NCBI RefSeq assembly: GCF_001648555.1
Contig: NZ_LQXM01000018.1
Location: 1-52,097 of the forward strand
Length of the DNA: 52,097 nucleotides
Reading direction: 5' to 3'
From: Rossellomorea aquimaris TF-12
GTDB lineage: Bacteria > Bacillota > Bacilli > Bacillales > Bacillaceae_B
Of the stretch, positions 26,876 to 36,598 are shown piece by piece. The notes under the pieces are model-generated. The model saw nothing but the letters and a program-made list of their open reading frames with translations, had not been told where the DNA came from and ran no database searches. Position 1 is the stretch's first letter, and every line of letters begins with the position of its first letter. The translations under genes and the position numbers were made by a program.

Positions 26876-29800
26876 TTAGTTGATACTTAAAGAATCAAGG
26901 TTTATCCCACTATAACTAGCTGATCCATAGCGTATCTCAACCGTGTTCAAACCTGCATTCAAATTGGTGTTAACCTCTGCACGATTCCAAGTATCCCAAT
27001 TGCTCGTTTTTCCTAGGAATACATCTGTTACCTTCGTACCGTTTACGAATACTTCCCTTGAAGCATTCTCCGTTCCAGCAGAATACTGGATACCAAGGGT
27101 GTACATTTCACTCGTTGAGACGTTGACTTCAAATTGGACAGAATCACCAGACTGAGCGAACCCATCTACAAAGCCTGTCCCTGAGTAGCCGCTATGATTT
27201 GTGTTTGTTGAGACTCCATTCAATTCAGCATATTCAGCTTCGTATCCCGGCTTCTCCACACCACTCAACACGACTTCCTGATTTCCTGCATTTTGATCCA
27301 ACCTTACGTATGTCAACCGTTGTTCAGCATCATAATACCAACCAGAGTTACTGGACATGAACTGAGATAAGCTCGAATGCTCGGTCAACGAAACGCTATT
27401 ATTTGTAACGCTGTCAGGTTTAGATGTGAACACTTGTAGCGCCGTTTGCGTATTCGTTGTTGGAACATCGATTGTTACTGTTCCCAGATCATAGTTCTCA
27501 TCGGATACAATTTCCTTCACACTGCCTCCGATATCGTCAAACCAATCATAAGAGGTGAAACCGTCAGGATAAACCCTGAATGTCAATTGGTTATATGCCT
27601 CCAATTCGCTACCGACGGATCCACCTAGATCATAGGAATCATTAAAGTTCATTGGTAAAATGCTTCCGCTTCTCACAAAGACCGGAATATCATCCACACC
27701 AGCATAATAGTTGATCGTTTGGTTTCCAGGTCGTTTTGCACCGTAGAAGAAATCAATCCATTCCCCTTCGGGCAGGTACAGATCCCGTGACTGGGCTCCT
27801 TGCTCTACAATAGGAGAAACAAGAAGACTATCCCCGAACAGATATTGTGTTGAAATAGCATGTGTATTCGAATCTTCAGGGTATTCGATACCCAAAGACT
27901 TCATAAGCGGTACACCCTGATCACTGGATTTCTTGGCTTCACTATAAATGTAAGGGAGGAGGTTCATCCTCATGTTCGTATACTCACGAAACGTATCAAT
28001 GACCGTTGAATCACCTGTACGATCCGCTACATTCCAAGGAGAACGTTCTTCACTTACTGATGGATTCGCTTTTTCAGAGTGGAACTGCATAATCGGAGAA
28101 AAAGCCGACATCGTTGTTGACCTCTTATATAGTTCTGCAGTTGGAAAGCTTCCAGTAAATCCAGCTAAATCCCAACTCCAAAATGGAATTCCAGATGCGT
28201 TGGCAGAGAGTCCTGCTCTTATAGCATCACGATATGCAGAGAAAGTAGACGTCTGGTCACCAGCCCAAAAAATACCGTGTTCTTGGGCCCCTGTAGTCCC
28301 AGCTCGACTAAATGTAAGAGCGTCTGATTGTTTAGACTTAGCAAACTCACTATAAGCTGCAACATATTCATTAGGATACTGGTTTCTCATTTCATCACCA
28401 GCTTTACCATTATCAAACGTAACATCTCTTCCCCAGACCATTTCGCCGCCATCCGTCTTGAATCCATCAACTCCGATGTCATCAAACAAATAGCTACGCT
28501 TCGACATCCACCAATCCGTAGCTTGCTGATTCGTGAAATCTAAAAGGAGGCTGTTTCCAAACCATTTATTCTCCGGTACGCGATAAGGGCTACCATCGCC
28601 ATTTTCAACAGAATATCCCTGATTGATCATATACGCTTCATCGTTATCTTTCTGTTGATAAGCATAATCAGTATATTTCAAAACAGGAATTTGCCACATC
28701 AATACTCGTATGTCGTTCGCATGAGCGTTATCAACCATCCCTTTAGGATCAGGCCACTTCCCACCAAACGTATAGTCTTCATAACCGAGTGACTGGTCTC
28801 CTGATACAGGGGTGTACTGAGCATCATTAAAAGCATAGAAGGTATGCTCGTCACTCCATTGTTCCAAAACCATCGCAGTTGCTGGAATGTCATAATTAGA
28901 CGCCTGGGCAACCGCATTGTCTACTTCTGATTGACGGTCCCACTCGTTCGCTGACATCCATAGACCAAAAGCCCACTTCGGCAACATCTCAGGTTTAGCT
29001 GTCACGTCTGTGTAGTTGGCTATAACATCCGGAAGATCCGTTCCGTGAATGAAGTAATAATCCAACATAGCCCCGCTGTTTCCACCAGTATCTGTTGTGA
29101 AACTATACATGTCCTGTTTCTCGGTTGCTAATTTGAACTTGGAATAGTAAGTAGAATGGACAAGCAATCCATACCCATTCGTGTTCAAGAAGAATGGAAC
29201 GGCTAAGTAAGTACGTTCACCTTGATTACGATATTGGTTGTAAACATAAGTATCCACTTCTGTTCCACGCTTGCCGATTTGGTTGTAACGTTCTCCAAAA
29301 CCGAAGAACTCTTCATTGGTTGGTGTGTAAAAATGGTTCTCGACTTTATCAATCGTGCTGCTGCCATCTGTCAACCAACCTGCTGTACGATTTTGAACAG
29401 GGTCATATTCCTCAGCAACTAGCGTCTGCCCGTCCTCCTCGTACACACTCATTTTGTATGGATCTTTTTGTATTTTGATTTGCAACTCTGAGGTACTCAC
29501 GACGATTTCATTTGAACTTTCGCTAACCGTATAATTACTAAGTCCGCTATCATACGTTCCTGTACCATTCGGACTCATTTGAACGCGAAAAACATCGTCA
29601 GCCGCAAAAGACAAACTCATCTCTGGTGTGAAGTTCCCGTTTGTAGATGAACCTGAGAACTCTACACGATTCGTATTGTCCGTGAAGCTATTAATAGAGG
29701 TAAGGTTCTCCCAATCAGTAACCGTAAAATCGAATGAACCTATCGTCTTCTCATTCGCCCCGTCTTTGTTTGCATGTACGGTGTACTCTACATCATCCCC

Positions 29801-30139
29801 TTGACTAAGAGAGCCCAGGTTCACTTCCCAATAAGTGTTGTTTCCATCATTGTACTTAAAGTCACCGTTGATCACTGGTTGTTGTACACCATTTTTCGTC
29901 CAAGTAACCCATGTGGACTGTCCAGGTTCAACAGGCCAAGTGGTTAATTTGATTGAAACGTCTTGTCCAGCAACAGGATCCCGCGGACTTCTTTCTGTCT
30001 GTTTGACTTCGTAAAGACCATCAATTCCATACGGATCATGGTAGACTCCGTCTATAGCGTAGGCAGTAGCTGAGGTGAAAAGAAAAAGGAAGAAAAGCGA
30101 AAGGAAAACAACAAGAAAATTCTTACTTAAATGTTTAAT
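26876..30139 (-). CDS. ctsY: Secreted 3-alpha-isomaltosyltransferase (cycloalternan-forming enzyme, GH31), ATT start
   Basis: With start ATT at 30139 the protein has 1087 aa (B. globisporus CtsY: 1093). The frame contains no ATG, GTG, TTG or CTG until GTG 29875, which would remove the signal peptide. AGGAGG lies 8 bases before the ATT. Residues 1-28 form a signal peptide ending TSATAYA, and the mature end IDGVYHDPYGID matches the known enzyme from memory. An N-terminal beta domain is followed by the GH31 core with nucleophile Asp563 (DGFKTDGGE) and acid/base Asp628 (FWAGDQTST). A C-terminal CBM35 covers about 960-1087. It transfers isomaltosyl units by alpha-1,3 linkage and closes the cyclic tetrasaccharide. 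It lies in the same direction as the upstream GH13 gene, 80 bases after it. Confidence 0.87.
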   Translation of the reverse strand: MKHLSKNFLVVFLSLFFLFLFTSATAYAIDGVYHDPYGIDGLYEVKQTERSPRDPVAGQDVSIKLTTWPVEPGQSTWVTWTKNGVQQPVINGDFKYNDGNNTYWEVNLGSLSQGDDVEYTVHANKDGANEKTIGSFDFTVTDWENLTSINSFTDNTNRVEFSGSSTNGNFTPEMSLSFAADDVFRVQMSPNGTGTYDSGLSNYTVSESSNEIVVSTSELQIKIQKDPYKMSVYEEDGQTLVAEEYDPVQNRTAGWLTDGSSTIDKVENHFYTPTNEEFFGFGERYNQIGKRGTEVDTYVYNQYRNQGERTYLAVPFFLNTNGYGLLVHSTYYSKFKLATEKQDMYSFTTDTGGNSGAMLDYYFIHGTDLPDVIANYTDVTAKPEMLPKWAFGLWMSANEWDRQSEVDNAVAQASNYDIPATAMVLEQWSDEHTFYAFNDAQYTPVSGDQSLGYEDYTFGGKWPDPKGMVDNAHANDIRVLMWQIPVLKYTDYAYQQKDNDEAYMINQGYSVENGDGSPYRVPENKWFGNSLLLDFTNQQATDWWMSKRSYLFDDIGVDGFKTDGGEMVWGRDVTFDNGKAGDEMRNQYPNEYVAAYSEFAKSKQSDALTFSRAGTTGAQEHGIFWAGDQTSTFSAYRDAIRAGLSANASGIPFWSWDLAGFTGSFPTAELYKRSTTMSAFSPIMQFHSEKANPSVSEERSPWNVADRTGDSTVIDTFREYTNMRMNLLPYIYSEAKKSSDQGVPLMKSLGIEYPEDSNTHAISTQYLFGDSLLVSPIVEQGAQSRDLYLPEGEWIDFFYGAKRPGNQTINYYAGVDDIPVFVRSGSILPMNFNDSYDLGGSVGSELEAYNQLTFRVYPDGFTSYDWFDDIGGSVKEIVSDENYDLGTVTIDVPTTNTQTALQVFTSKPDSVTNNSVSLTEHSSLSQFMSSNSGWYYDAEQRLTYVRLDQNAGNQEVVLSGVEKPGYEAEYAELNGVSTNTNHSGYSGTGFVDGFAQSGDSVQFEVNVSTSEMYTLGIQYSAGTENASREVFVNGTKVTDVFLGKTSNWDTWNRAEVNTNLNAGLNTVEIRYGSASYSGINLDSLSIN

Positions 30140-30219
30140 AGAAATTACCTCCTGTTTATATTAATCAGATCGAAGAAACAGACGTTCACCCCCTTTTATG
30201 AATCTCGGGCTCTCAATTA

Positions 30220-31887
30220 CTACACTTTATACACACTACCTTCATATGGACATAAAACCCCACGCCCCAAAGAACCATCCTCATTCGAAATCAGTACAGA
30301 AGCCCCCTGAATCCGCTCCACAACATCCGAATCCAGTTCCACCTCATCACCTGAGAAATTACACAAAACGATAAGAGATTCCTGATCCCCTTCTCGTTCA
30401 TAAGCAAAAACCTTCTCAGACTCTCTCATCAAAAGATGGAAAGACCCCTTCGAAATGACATCCATATCTTTACGCAACTGAATCATCTTTTGGTAATAGT
30501 AGAATATAGATTTTGGATTGTTAAGAGATTCCTCAGCATTGATCGTCCTATGATTCTCATTCACTTTCAGCCACGGCGTTCCGGATGTAAAGCCCGCGTG
30601 AGAGGACGTATCCCACTGCATCGGTGTCCTGGCGTTATCGCGGCCTTTCGTATAGATCGCATCCATGATCCGATCTGTAGACCACGCCAGTTCCTGCTTT
30701 TCTTTTAACATGTTCAACGTTTCAATATCCTGATAATCTTCTAAGCTAGCGAATCGAACATTTGTCATGCCAAGCTCTTCGCCTTGATAGATGTATGGCG
30801 TCCCTTGCATCATGTGCAGGCAGGTGGCGAGCATTTTCGCAGATTTCTCACGGTATTCCTGGTCATCTCCAAAGCGGGAAACAATCCGCGGCTGATCATG
30901 GTTGTTCCAATACAAGCTGTTCCATCCGACACCGTGAAGGGACGTCTGCCACTTTTCAAAATTTTCCTTCAGCTCTCTGAGATCCAGCGGCTTCAAGTTC
31001 CACTTGTCGCCTCCGTGTTGGTCCAGTGACATATGCTCGAACGTAAAGATCATATCCAGTTCTTCATTCTCAGGATCTGTGTACGCTTTCGCATCTTCAG
31101 GTGCCGCTCCCGGCATCTCTCCGACCGTCATGACATCCCGGCCTTTCAATACTTCCTGATGCATCTCTTGTAAAAATTCATGGATTCTCGGACCATTCAA
31201 GAAATAAGGACCTGGATCTCCATACTTGTCACCTTCATTTACCTTTCCATCTTCCAGAGGATAATCTTTGGAAATGAAATTGATGACGTCCATACGGAAC
31301 CCAACAATCCCTTTATCCATCCAGAAATTCATCATGTCATAAATATCGGCACGAAGCTCAGGGTTCTCCCAGTTCAAGTCGGGTTGTTTTTCGGCAAAAA
31401 GGTGCAAGTAGTACTGATCGGTAGGTTCGTCATATTTCCATGCCGATCCGCTGAAAATGGATCCCCAGTTCGTCGGCGGCTCTCCGTTCGCTTTCCCGTC
31501 CAGCCAAATATAGTAGTCGCGGTACGAATTGTCTTTGCTGCTCTTTGATTCGACAAACCACGGATGCTCATCTGACGTATGGTTGACTACAAGATCCATC
31601 ACGACCTTGATGTCCCGTTTGTGCGCTTCTTCAAGCAATTTCTCCATATCTTCCATTGATCCGAATAGTTCATCAATCAGCCTGTAATTTCGTATGTCAT
31701 ACCCATTGTCTTCTTGAGGCGAATCATAGACAGGGGACAGCCAGATCACATCGATTCCGAGTTTATTCAAGTAGTCGAGCTTCTCTATAATGCCGGGAAT
31801 GTCCCCTATTCCGTTTCCAGTCGTATCATTGAAACTCTTCGGGTAAATCTGATAGACCGTACTTTGCTTCCACCATGCGATTGTCAT
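30220..31887 (-). CDS. Oligo-1,6-glucosidase (GH13, cytoplasmic)
   Basis: 555 aa without a signal peptide. The opening WWKQSTVYQIYPKSFND is typical of GH13 subfamily 31 enzymes. Catalytic residues are nucleophile Asp200 (GFRMDVIN), acid/base Glu257 (TVGEM) and Asp331 (NNHDQPR). The Val after the nucleophile is the residue associated with alpha-1,6 specificity in this group; alpha-1,4 enzymes carry Ala, Gly or Thr. Trehalose-6-phosphate hydrolase is a less likely alternative. The frame also has an ATG at 31896, but AAAGG is 9 bases before the ATG at 31887. It follows the cytoplasmic GH31 gene by 5 bases and would finish isomaltose released from cycloalternan. Confidence 0.88.
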   Translation of the reverse strand: MTIAWWKQSTVYQIYPKSFNDTTGNGIGDIPGIIEKLDYLNKLGIDVIWLSPVYDSPQEDNGYDIRNYRLIDELFGSMEDMEKLLEEAHKRDIKVVMDLVVNHTSDEHPWFVESKSSKDNSYRDYYIWLDGKANGEPPTNWGSIFSGSAWKYDEPTDQYYLHLFAEKQPDLNWENPELRADIYDMMNFWMDKGIVGFRMDVINFISKDYPLEDGKVNEGDKYGDPGPYFLNGPRIHEFLQEMHQEVLKGRDVMTVGEMPGAAPEDAKAYTDPENEELDMIFTFEHMSLDQHGGDKWNLKPLDLRELKENFEKWQTSLHGVGWNSLYWNNHDQPRIVSRFGDDQEYREKSAKMLATCLHMMQGTPYIYQGEELGMTNVRFASLEDYQDIETLNMLKEKQELAWSTDRIMDAIYTKGRDNARTPMQWDTSSHAGFTSGTPWLKVNENHRTINAEESLNNPKSIFYYYQKMIQLRKDMDVISKGSFHLLMRESEKVFAYEREGDQESLIVLCNFSGDEVELDSDVVERIQGASVLISNEDGSLGRGVLCPYEGSVYKV

Positions 31888-31892
31888 TTTTC

Positions 31893-34800
31893 TCATCCTT
31901 TTTTGATTGTCTTTTCCGTTCGCGTGTTCTTCTCCGTACCGATTACTTCTATATTTAATGATTCCAGGTCCGTACTCACATGTACTACAACCTCGTCATC
32001 CTTTACTTCTACATCCAACTCGACTTCATGACCGAGATGGTCGATGAGCTTCTCTTGGAAGGATGAGTCACAATAAATCCGACATAGCGGCTGTTTGTAG
32101 GAAGTTAGATCATTGCCAACAGCGCTTCCTAATTCACCTGATTCGTCGACGTTCAATAACAGCGCCCGGTTCATGCGCACGAACACAGGGATCTCTTCGA
32201 CTCCAGCAGTAGACTTGAAATACGTCGGACCTACGAACACTTCCTCTGTCCATAAATCCACCCATTTCCCTTCCGGAAGATACACATTCCGTTCGATCTC
32301 TCCTTCTTTAATAACAGGCGCAACAAGCAAGGATTCGCCGAATAAGTATTCATCATAGATGGCTGTCACCCGCTCATCTTCTGGAAAATTAAGCATGAGC
32401 GCTCTCATCAATGGTTCTCCTGTGTCACACGCTTTGAGCGACTCTTGATAGAGGTAAGGCATCAGATTCATCCGCACATTCGCAAAGAAGCGATACACAT
32501 CGATGACTTGGTCTTCTCCCGTACGCGAGGCAACATTCCAAGGCGTCCTATCTTGGCTGAACTCTGCTTTACTTTCCGCATGGTACTGCATGATCGGGCA
32601 GAAGGCTGCCATGGACGATGAGCGCATAAACAGCTCGGCCGTCGGGATGTCACCGTTGAATCCAGCCAGGTCCCATCCCCAAAAGACAACGCCTGCAAGT
32701 CCAGCGTTCAACCCAGCAATCAGGGATCGTTTAAACGCATCGAAGGTAGACCGTTCATCTCCCGCCCAGTGCGCCGGGAATTGCTGAGCCCCCGTGTAGC
32801 CCGCCCGACTGAACGTGATGCCGTCGTTTTGTTTGGCAAAACCGTAATAGGCACCAATGTAATCATTCGGATACTGGTTCCGCATTTCACTTCCCGTCTG
32901 TCCATTCGCAAACTGCAGATTCTTCCCAAACACGAACTCGCCGCCATCGGTTTTAAATCCATCGACCCCAATATCCAACAAATACTGGCGCTTATCGAAC
33001 CACCACTTCCGTCCTTCTGGATGACTGAAGTCCATGATCAGACTATTCGTGAACCAATTCTCAGGAATGCGATACGGGCTGCCGTCTTCATTTTGGACGA
33101 CGTATCCGTTCTCGATCATGTACGCTTCATCCTGGTCTTTTAACGGGTGATGCTGTTTGTTCAAGTATTTCTGAATCGGAATCTGCCATAGTATGAGCTT
33201 CAGGTTCTCATCGTGGATCTGATCGACCATCCCTTTTGGATCCGGCCAGCGTCCCCATGAAGGGAAATCCATCTCCTCATAACGATGGATATACCCTGGT
33301 TCGTTCAACTCATACGTTGCATCATTGAACATGTAATACGTCGCTTCATCGCTCCACTGCTCCAACACGATCACCGTAGCTGGAATACCATGATCGTTCG
33401 TCGCTTTGATTTCGTCCTCTACGATCGACTGACGATCCCAGTTATTGCTCGACATCCAAGGTCCCAGCGCCCAGGCCGGCACCATCTCAGGCTTGCCCGT
33501 GCCATCCGTAAACGCTTGAACCTGTTCTCTGTAATCTCCGAAGTAAACATGGACGGTGGTTTCCTCCACATTTTCATTTTGTTCAATCAACCATGTGCAT
33601 CGATCGTGCAAAGAGGAGGCGAGGTCGAACTTCGTGTACATTGCTGTATCAACATGACATCCGTAACCCTTGTTGGTCATATAGAACGGTATCGGGATGT
33701 ACGTCCGCGTTCCTTGGTCTCTGTATTGGTTATACACATAGCAATCAATCATCTCCCCGCGCTGTTCCATCGCATTGTAGCGCTCCCCGAATCCATAGAA
33801 TTGCTCTTCTTTAGGAGAATACCAATGCAGCTGGAATTCACAGACCCTCCCTGCTACATCCTCTTTCCACTCGAGAGGAGCCACCAACGGATGCGACCTC
33901 AGAAATTCCTCTTCTTTGTAAAAAAGGACGATTTCCGACGAAGCGGTCTCCACATGCAGACGATAATCTCCGGCCGCTATCGACGCACTCTCAGAAGCAC
34001 CATCCGGGGTGTCCCCACCTGAGTGAGGCCGAAGGTTCATGTCCATCCCTTTCTCACTGATTTCAAACGTGAGTCGATGCCCTTCTCCGAACCCGAGTTC
34101 CAGCTCTCGCTCTGTGGCTTCCACGATCGAAAAAGCATCAACGGATTTCTTTTTCCTAGTCGAGAGGGTATATGTATCAGAGTAGAGCTCTCCCCCTTCT
34201 TCAAATGTAACGTGAAAGACATAAGAATACGTTCCGTGACTGGGGAGTGGAGCTAGTTTTCCTTGATAGATGATCGCTTCCTTTCTTACCTTCGGTGATA
34301 GTTCGATCGATTCGCTCCATGTACCAGTCTCATTATCCACGCGCACTTCCACACGTTGAATGACCCTTTCACTAATGACCTTGCAGGCGACCTGTACATG
34401 GTCTTCGGTGGTCGGATAATGCGGGGATCTTTCCGTCAACTGCGGCAAGTACACATTTTCATTGCCAAGTGGATCATGAATGACCTTGTCCCCTTCTTTA
34501 TTCTGGGAAGCGTAATAATCGAATAAAGCCAGAATGACATCGCCAAGTTCGTCTGCTTCCGGGTGATTCCTCGTTAAGCGGGCGAAATGGTGTGCTTTTT
34601 CTTGGTCGTATTTCTCAAGGAAATAGAGAGCCATCATCGCGGTTGCCGCTTTGGACGTTTTGTCTGCTCCATGGTAAGGCATCATGCCGTCTGCTTCTTC
34701 CAAGTGCAGTACCATTTTTTTAGTGGCCTCTACCATGATCAAGTCTTCTGGAGAGAACAACCCGTACGGCATGACCGCAAGCGTCTGATCGACAGAGATC

Positions 34801-35234
34801 CCCCTGTTTTCCTTGGCATTCAAGGCCGTGCCACCCGAGAGCAGTTCGTTGAAGACAAAATCGCGAATGACGGTCATCGTTTTCTGTACTTCCGTCTGCT
34901 GACGGTTATTCTTCGTTTCCAATAACGCAGCATACGCCATGGAAACATGTGACAGATAGATGTCTCCACCGTTCCCCCATATATCGGAGTGAGACTGATT
35001 CCACTGTTCCGCTATATAGGTAATGAACGGCTGGTCATCAATAGCGGTAAGTTCCTTATCATTTGGCGTCAGACCCACTTGTTTCTGAAACAACCAAAGC
35101 CATGTAACAATCGTGTAAAAAGGATCCTCTACCAGATTGGGCCGGTACGCTGTGAGAGTTTGTTTGACGTCGGAGTGATTTCCTTTCAGTTGGTCTACAT
35201 GAGCACGAAGTAACGATAAATAGGCTTGATCCAC
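31893..35234 (-). CDS. Cytoplasmic GH31 enzyme with an N-terminal helical domain, probably cycloalternan-degrading
   Basis: 1113 aa, no signal peptide. The first about 250 residues are helical with repeated hairpins and resemble an alpha/alpha-barrel segment. Then HDPLGNENVYLPQLTERSP opens a beta domain that parallels the mature N-terminus of CtsY. The GH31 core follows, with nucleophile Asp763 (DGFKTDGGE) and acid/base Asp826 (HWAGDERST). It lacks the C-terminal CBM35. It looks like an intracellular relative of CtsY that hydrolyses rather than transfers, as known for the Listeria cycloalternan pathway. Start: the frame opens upstream, but GTG 35234 has AAAGG 9 bases before it. ATG 35243 is the alternative. 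Confidence 0.75.
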   Translation of the reverse strand: MDQAYLSLLRAHVDQLKGNHSDVKQTLTAYRPNLVEDPFYTIVTWLWLFQKQVGLTPNDKELTAIDDQPFITYIAEQWNQSHSDIWGNGGDIYLSHVSMAYAALLETKNNRQQTEVQKTMTVIRDFVFNELLSGGTALNAKENRGISVDQTLAVMPYGLFSPEDLIMVEATKKMVLHLEEADGMMPYHGADKTSKAATAMMALYFLEKYDQEKAHHFARLTRNHPEADELGDVILALFDYYASQNKEGDKVIHDPLGNENVYLPQLTERSPHYPTTEDHVQVACKVISERVIQRVEVRVDNETGTWSESIELSPKVRKEAIIYQGKLAPLPSHGTYSYVFHVTFEEGGELYSDTYTLSTRKKKSVDAFSIVEATERELELGFGEGHRLTFEISEKGMDMNLRPHSGGDTPDGASESASIAAGDYRLHVETASSEIVLFYKEEEFLRSHPLVAPLEWKEDVAGRVCEFQLHWYSPKEEQFYGFGERYNAMEQRGEMIDCYVYNQYRDQGTRTYIPIPFYMTNKGYGCHVDTAMYTKFDLASSLHDRCTWLIEQNENVEETTVHVYFGDYREQVQAFTDGTGKPEMVPAWALGPWMSSNNWDRQSIVEDEIKATNDHGIPATVIVLEQWSDEATYYMFNDATYELNEPGYIHRYEEMDFPSWGRWPDPKGMVDQIHDENLKLILWQIPIQKYLNKQHHPLKDQDEAYMIENGYVVQNEDGSPYRIPENWFTNSLIMDFSHPEGRKWWFDKRQYLLDIGVDGFKTDGGEFVFGKNLQFANGQTGSEMRNQYPNDYIGAYYGFAKQNDGITFSRAGYTGAQQFPAHWAGDERSTFDAFKRSLIAGLNAGLAGVVFWGWDLAGFNGDIPTAELFMRSSSMAAFCPIMQYHAESKAEFSQDRTPWNVASRTGEDQVIDVYRFFANVRMNLMPYLYQESLKACDTGEPLMRALMLNFPEDERVTAIYDEYLFGESLLVAPVIKEGEIERNVYLPEGKWVDLWTEEVFVGPTYFKSTAGVEEIPVFVRMNRALLLNVDESGELGSAVGNDLTSYKQPLCRIYCDSSFQEKLIDHLGHEVELDVEVKDDEVVVHVSTDLESLNIEVIGTEKNTRTEKTIKKG

Positions 35235-35252
35235 GTTTACCATCCTTTCATA

Positions 35253-35288
35253 AAGAAGGATATATATGGAGATTCCCACATATATCCT
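35253..35288 (-). other. Strong intercistronic hairpin after the binding-protein gene
   Basis: A 15-base stem, GAAGGATATATGTGG with CCATATATATCCTTC (one G-U pair), around the loop GAATCT. No T run follows, so it is unlikely to be a full terminator. Hairpins placed just after a solute-binding-protein gene often protect the upstream mRNA and raise its yield over the rest of the operon. That role is inferred. Confidence 0.75.
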
Positions 35289-35301
35289 TCCTGTCCCATC
35301 C

Positions 35302-36567
35302 TTAATTTAAAATGTTTTCGTATTCTGATTGAAGGGTCTTCAAGACGTCTTCCGTTGATTTGCTTCCATTCAGTGCTTTTTCGAATTCTTGGTTCGTAAC
35401 ATCATTGATCTGGCTCCAGTTTTCAACAACAGGAGGCATCACAAGAGAGTCCAAGGCATTGAAGACCGCTTGACGATTCTCTGGAGGGGTCTGCTCTAGG
35501 TATGGCTGAAGGATTTCTTCATCCGACACAGCTGGAAGCTCCCAAGAGTTTTCAACACGAAGTTCGGCCACCTGATCACTCGCACTCATGAATCGTGCAA
35601 ACTTATAAGCCGCTTCCTGTTTTTCGGTATCAGCTGATACAGCAAGACCATTGGCAAAGAAGTGGTGCGCTTTTTGTGTGTTGCCTGCTTCTAATGCAAC
35701 ATCCCATTCAAAGGAAGCTTCTTTGAATGCATCAAACATCCAGATTCCTGTGTGGACGATTCCTAGCTGCCCATTCAAGAACAGATCCGCTGGAGCTTGC
35801 CCGGACATTTCACCAGGTGATGGTGTAACGCCTGATTCCGTCACTTTATCCACCATGTAGTTGAGCGCTTCTAAGTTTTCTTCCGTATCAACTGTAGGAT
35901 TCCCATCTCCATCGAACAGCTGACCACCGTTTTGAGCCGCAATCTTAAAGAACTCGTTCATCGTCGTTGGGGCATATGTACCCCAAACATTGTTCTCTTT
36001 GTTTGTGATCTTCTCAGCTGCTGCCAGTTCATCTTCCCACGTCCAGTCAGCAGTCGGGTAATCAACACCCGCTTCATCAAACAATTCTTTGTTATAGAAC
36101 GTCAACACGTTAGAGAAACTCTCGACCATCCCATACTGTTTTCCATCATACTGATACGCTTCGAACGCTTCTTGGTTCAGCTGGGAAGGATCGAATTCTT
36201 CATCCTCTTCAATAAAACCAGAAAGGTCAGCTAATGTCCCCTTGGACGCATACTGAACGAAATTCTCATAGTTCAGCTCGAATACATCTGGAGCATTGCC
36301 CCCGGCCAAGCGTGTTTGCAGTTTCGTGAAATAATCATCGTAAGCAGCAAGTTCTGTATTCACTTTAATATTCGGATTTTCTTCTTCAAAGGCCGTGACG
36401 ATATCAGCCAGTACATCTTCATAGTTAGGCGCAGCGGAAAAGCTGTAATACGTAATTTCTGTTGTGCCGCCCTCTTCTCCATCTTCTCCACTTGTTTCCG
36501 AAGAACAACCAATCAGTCCAACGACAGCCAACAAAAACAGCATAGATAAAAGCCAGATTTTCTTCAT
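35302..36567 (-). CDS. ABC transporter sugar-binding lipoprotein (cycloalternan uptake)
   Basis: 421 aa, family 1 extracellular solute-binding protein. A lipoprotein signal covers residues 1-21 with lipobox LIGC (Cys21), followed by an acidic, Gly-rich linker. Typical motifs are DVFELNYENFVQYASKGTLADL and NGLAVSADTEKQEAAYKFARFM. It should capture the sugar outside the membrane and deliver it to the two permeases encoded upstream. The locus contains no ATPase, as in many Bacillus sugar transporters that share an MsmX-type ATPase. The ligand, cycloalternan or a related oligosaccharide, is inferred from context. The ATG follows AGGGGAG. Confidence 0.88.
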   Translation of the reverse strand: MKKIWLLSMLFLLAVVGLIGCSSETSGEDGEEGGTTEITYYSFSAAPNYEDVLADIVTAFEEENPNIKVNTELAAYDDYFTKLQTRLAGGNAPDVFELNYENFVQYASKGTLADLSGFIEEDEEFDPSQLNQEAFEAYQYDGKQYGMVESFSNVLTFYNKELFDEAGVDYPTADWTWEDELAAAEKITNKENNVWGTYAPTTMNEFFKIAAQNGGQLFDGDGNPTVDTEENLEALNYMVDKVTESGVTPSPGEMSGQAPADLFLNGQLGIVHTGIWMFDAFKEASFEWDVALEAGNTQKAHHFFANGLAVSADTEKQEAAYKFARFMSASDQVAELRVENSWELPAVSDEEILQPYLEQTPPENRQAVFNALDSLVMPPVVENWSQINDVTNQEFEKALNGSKSTEDVLKTLQSEYENILN

Positions 36568-36598
36568 GTACTTTTCTCCCCTTTTAATATAATGGAAT

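Noticed and set aside
26876..29875. ctsY as a 999-aa cytoplasmic protein starting at GTG 29875
   Set aside because: The frame continues upstream through a perfect signal peptide to an ATT placed 8 bases after AGGAGG, and the mature end matches the known enzyme.
30140..30219. Possible 14-codon leader peptide before ctsY starting at a GTG inside AGGGGGTGA
   Set aside because: The GTG is part of the putative ribosome-binding site itself, so it has no site of its own.
33285..34022. 245-codon plus-strand frame inside the cytoplasmic GH31 gene
   Set aside because: It is antisense to a well-conserved GH31 gene with intact motifs and has no family features. It reflects the higher GC content of that gene.
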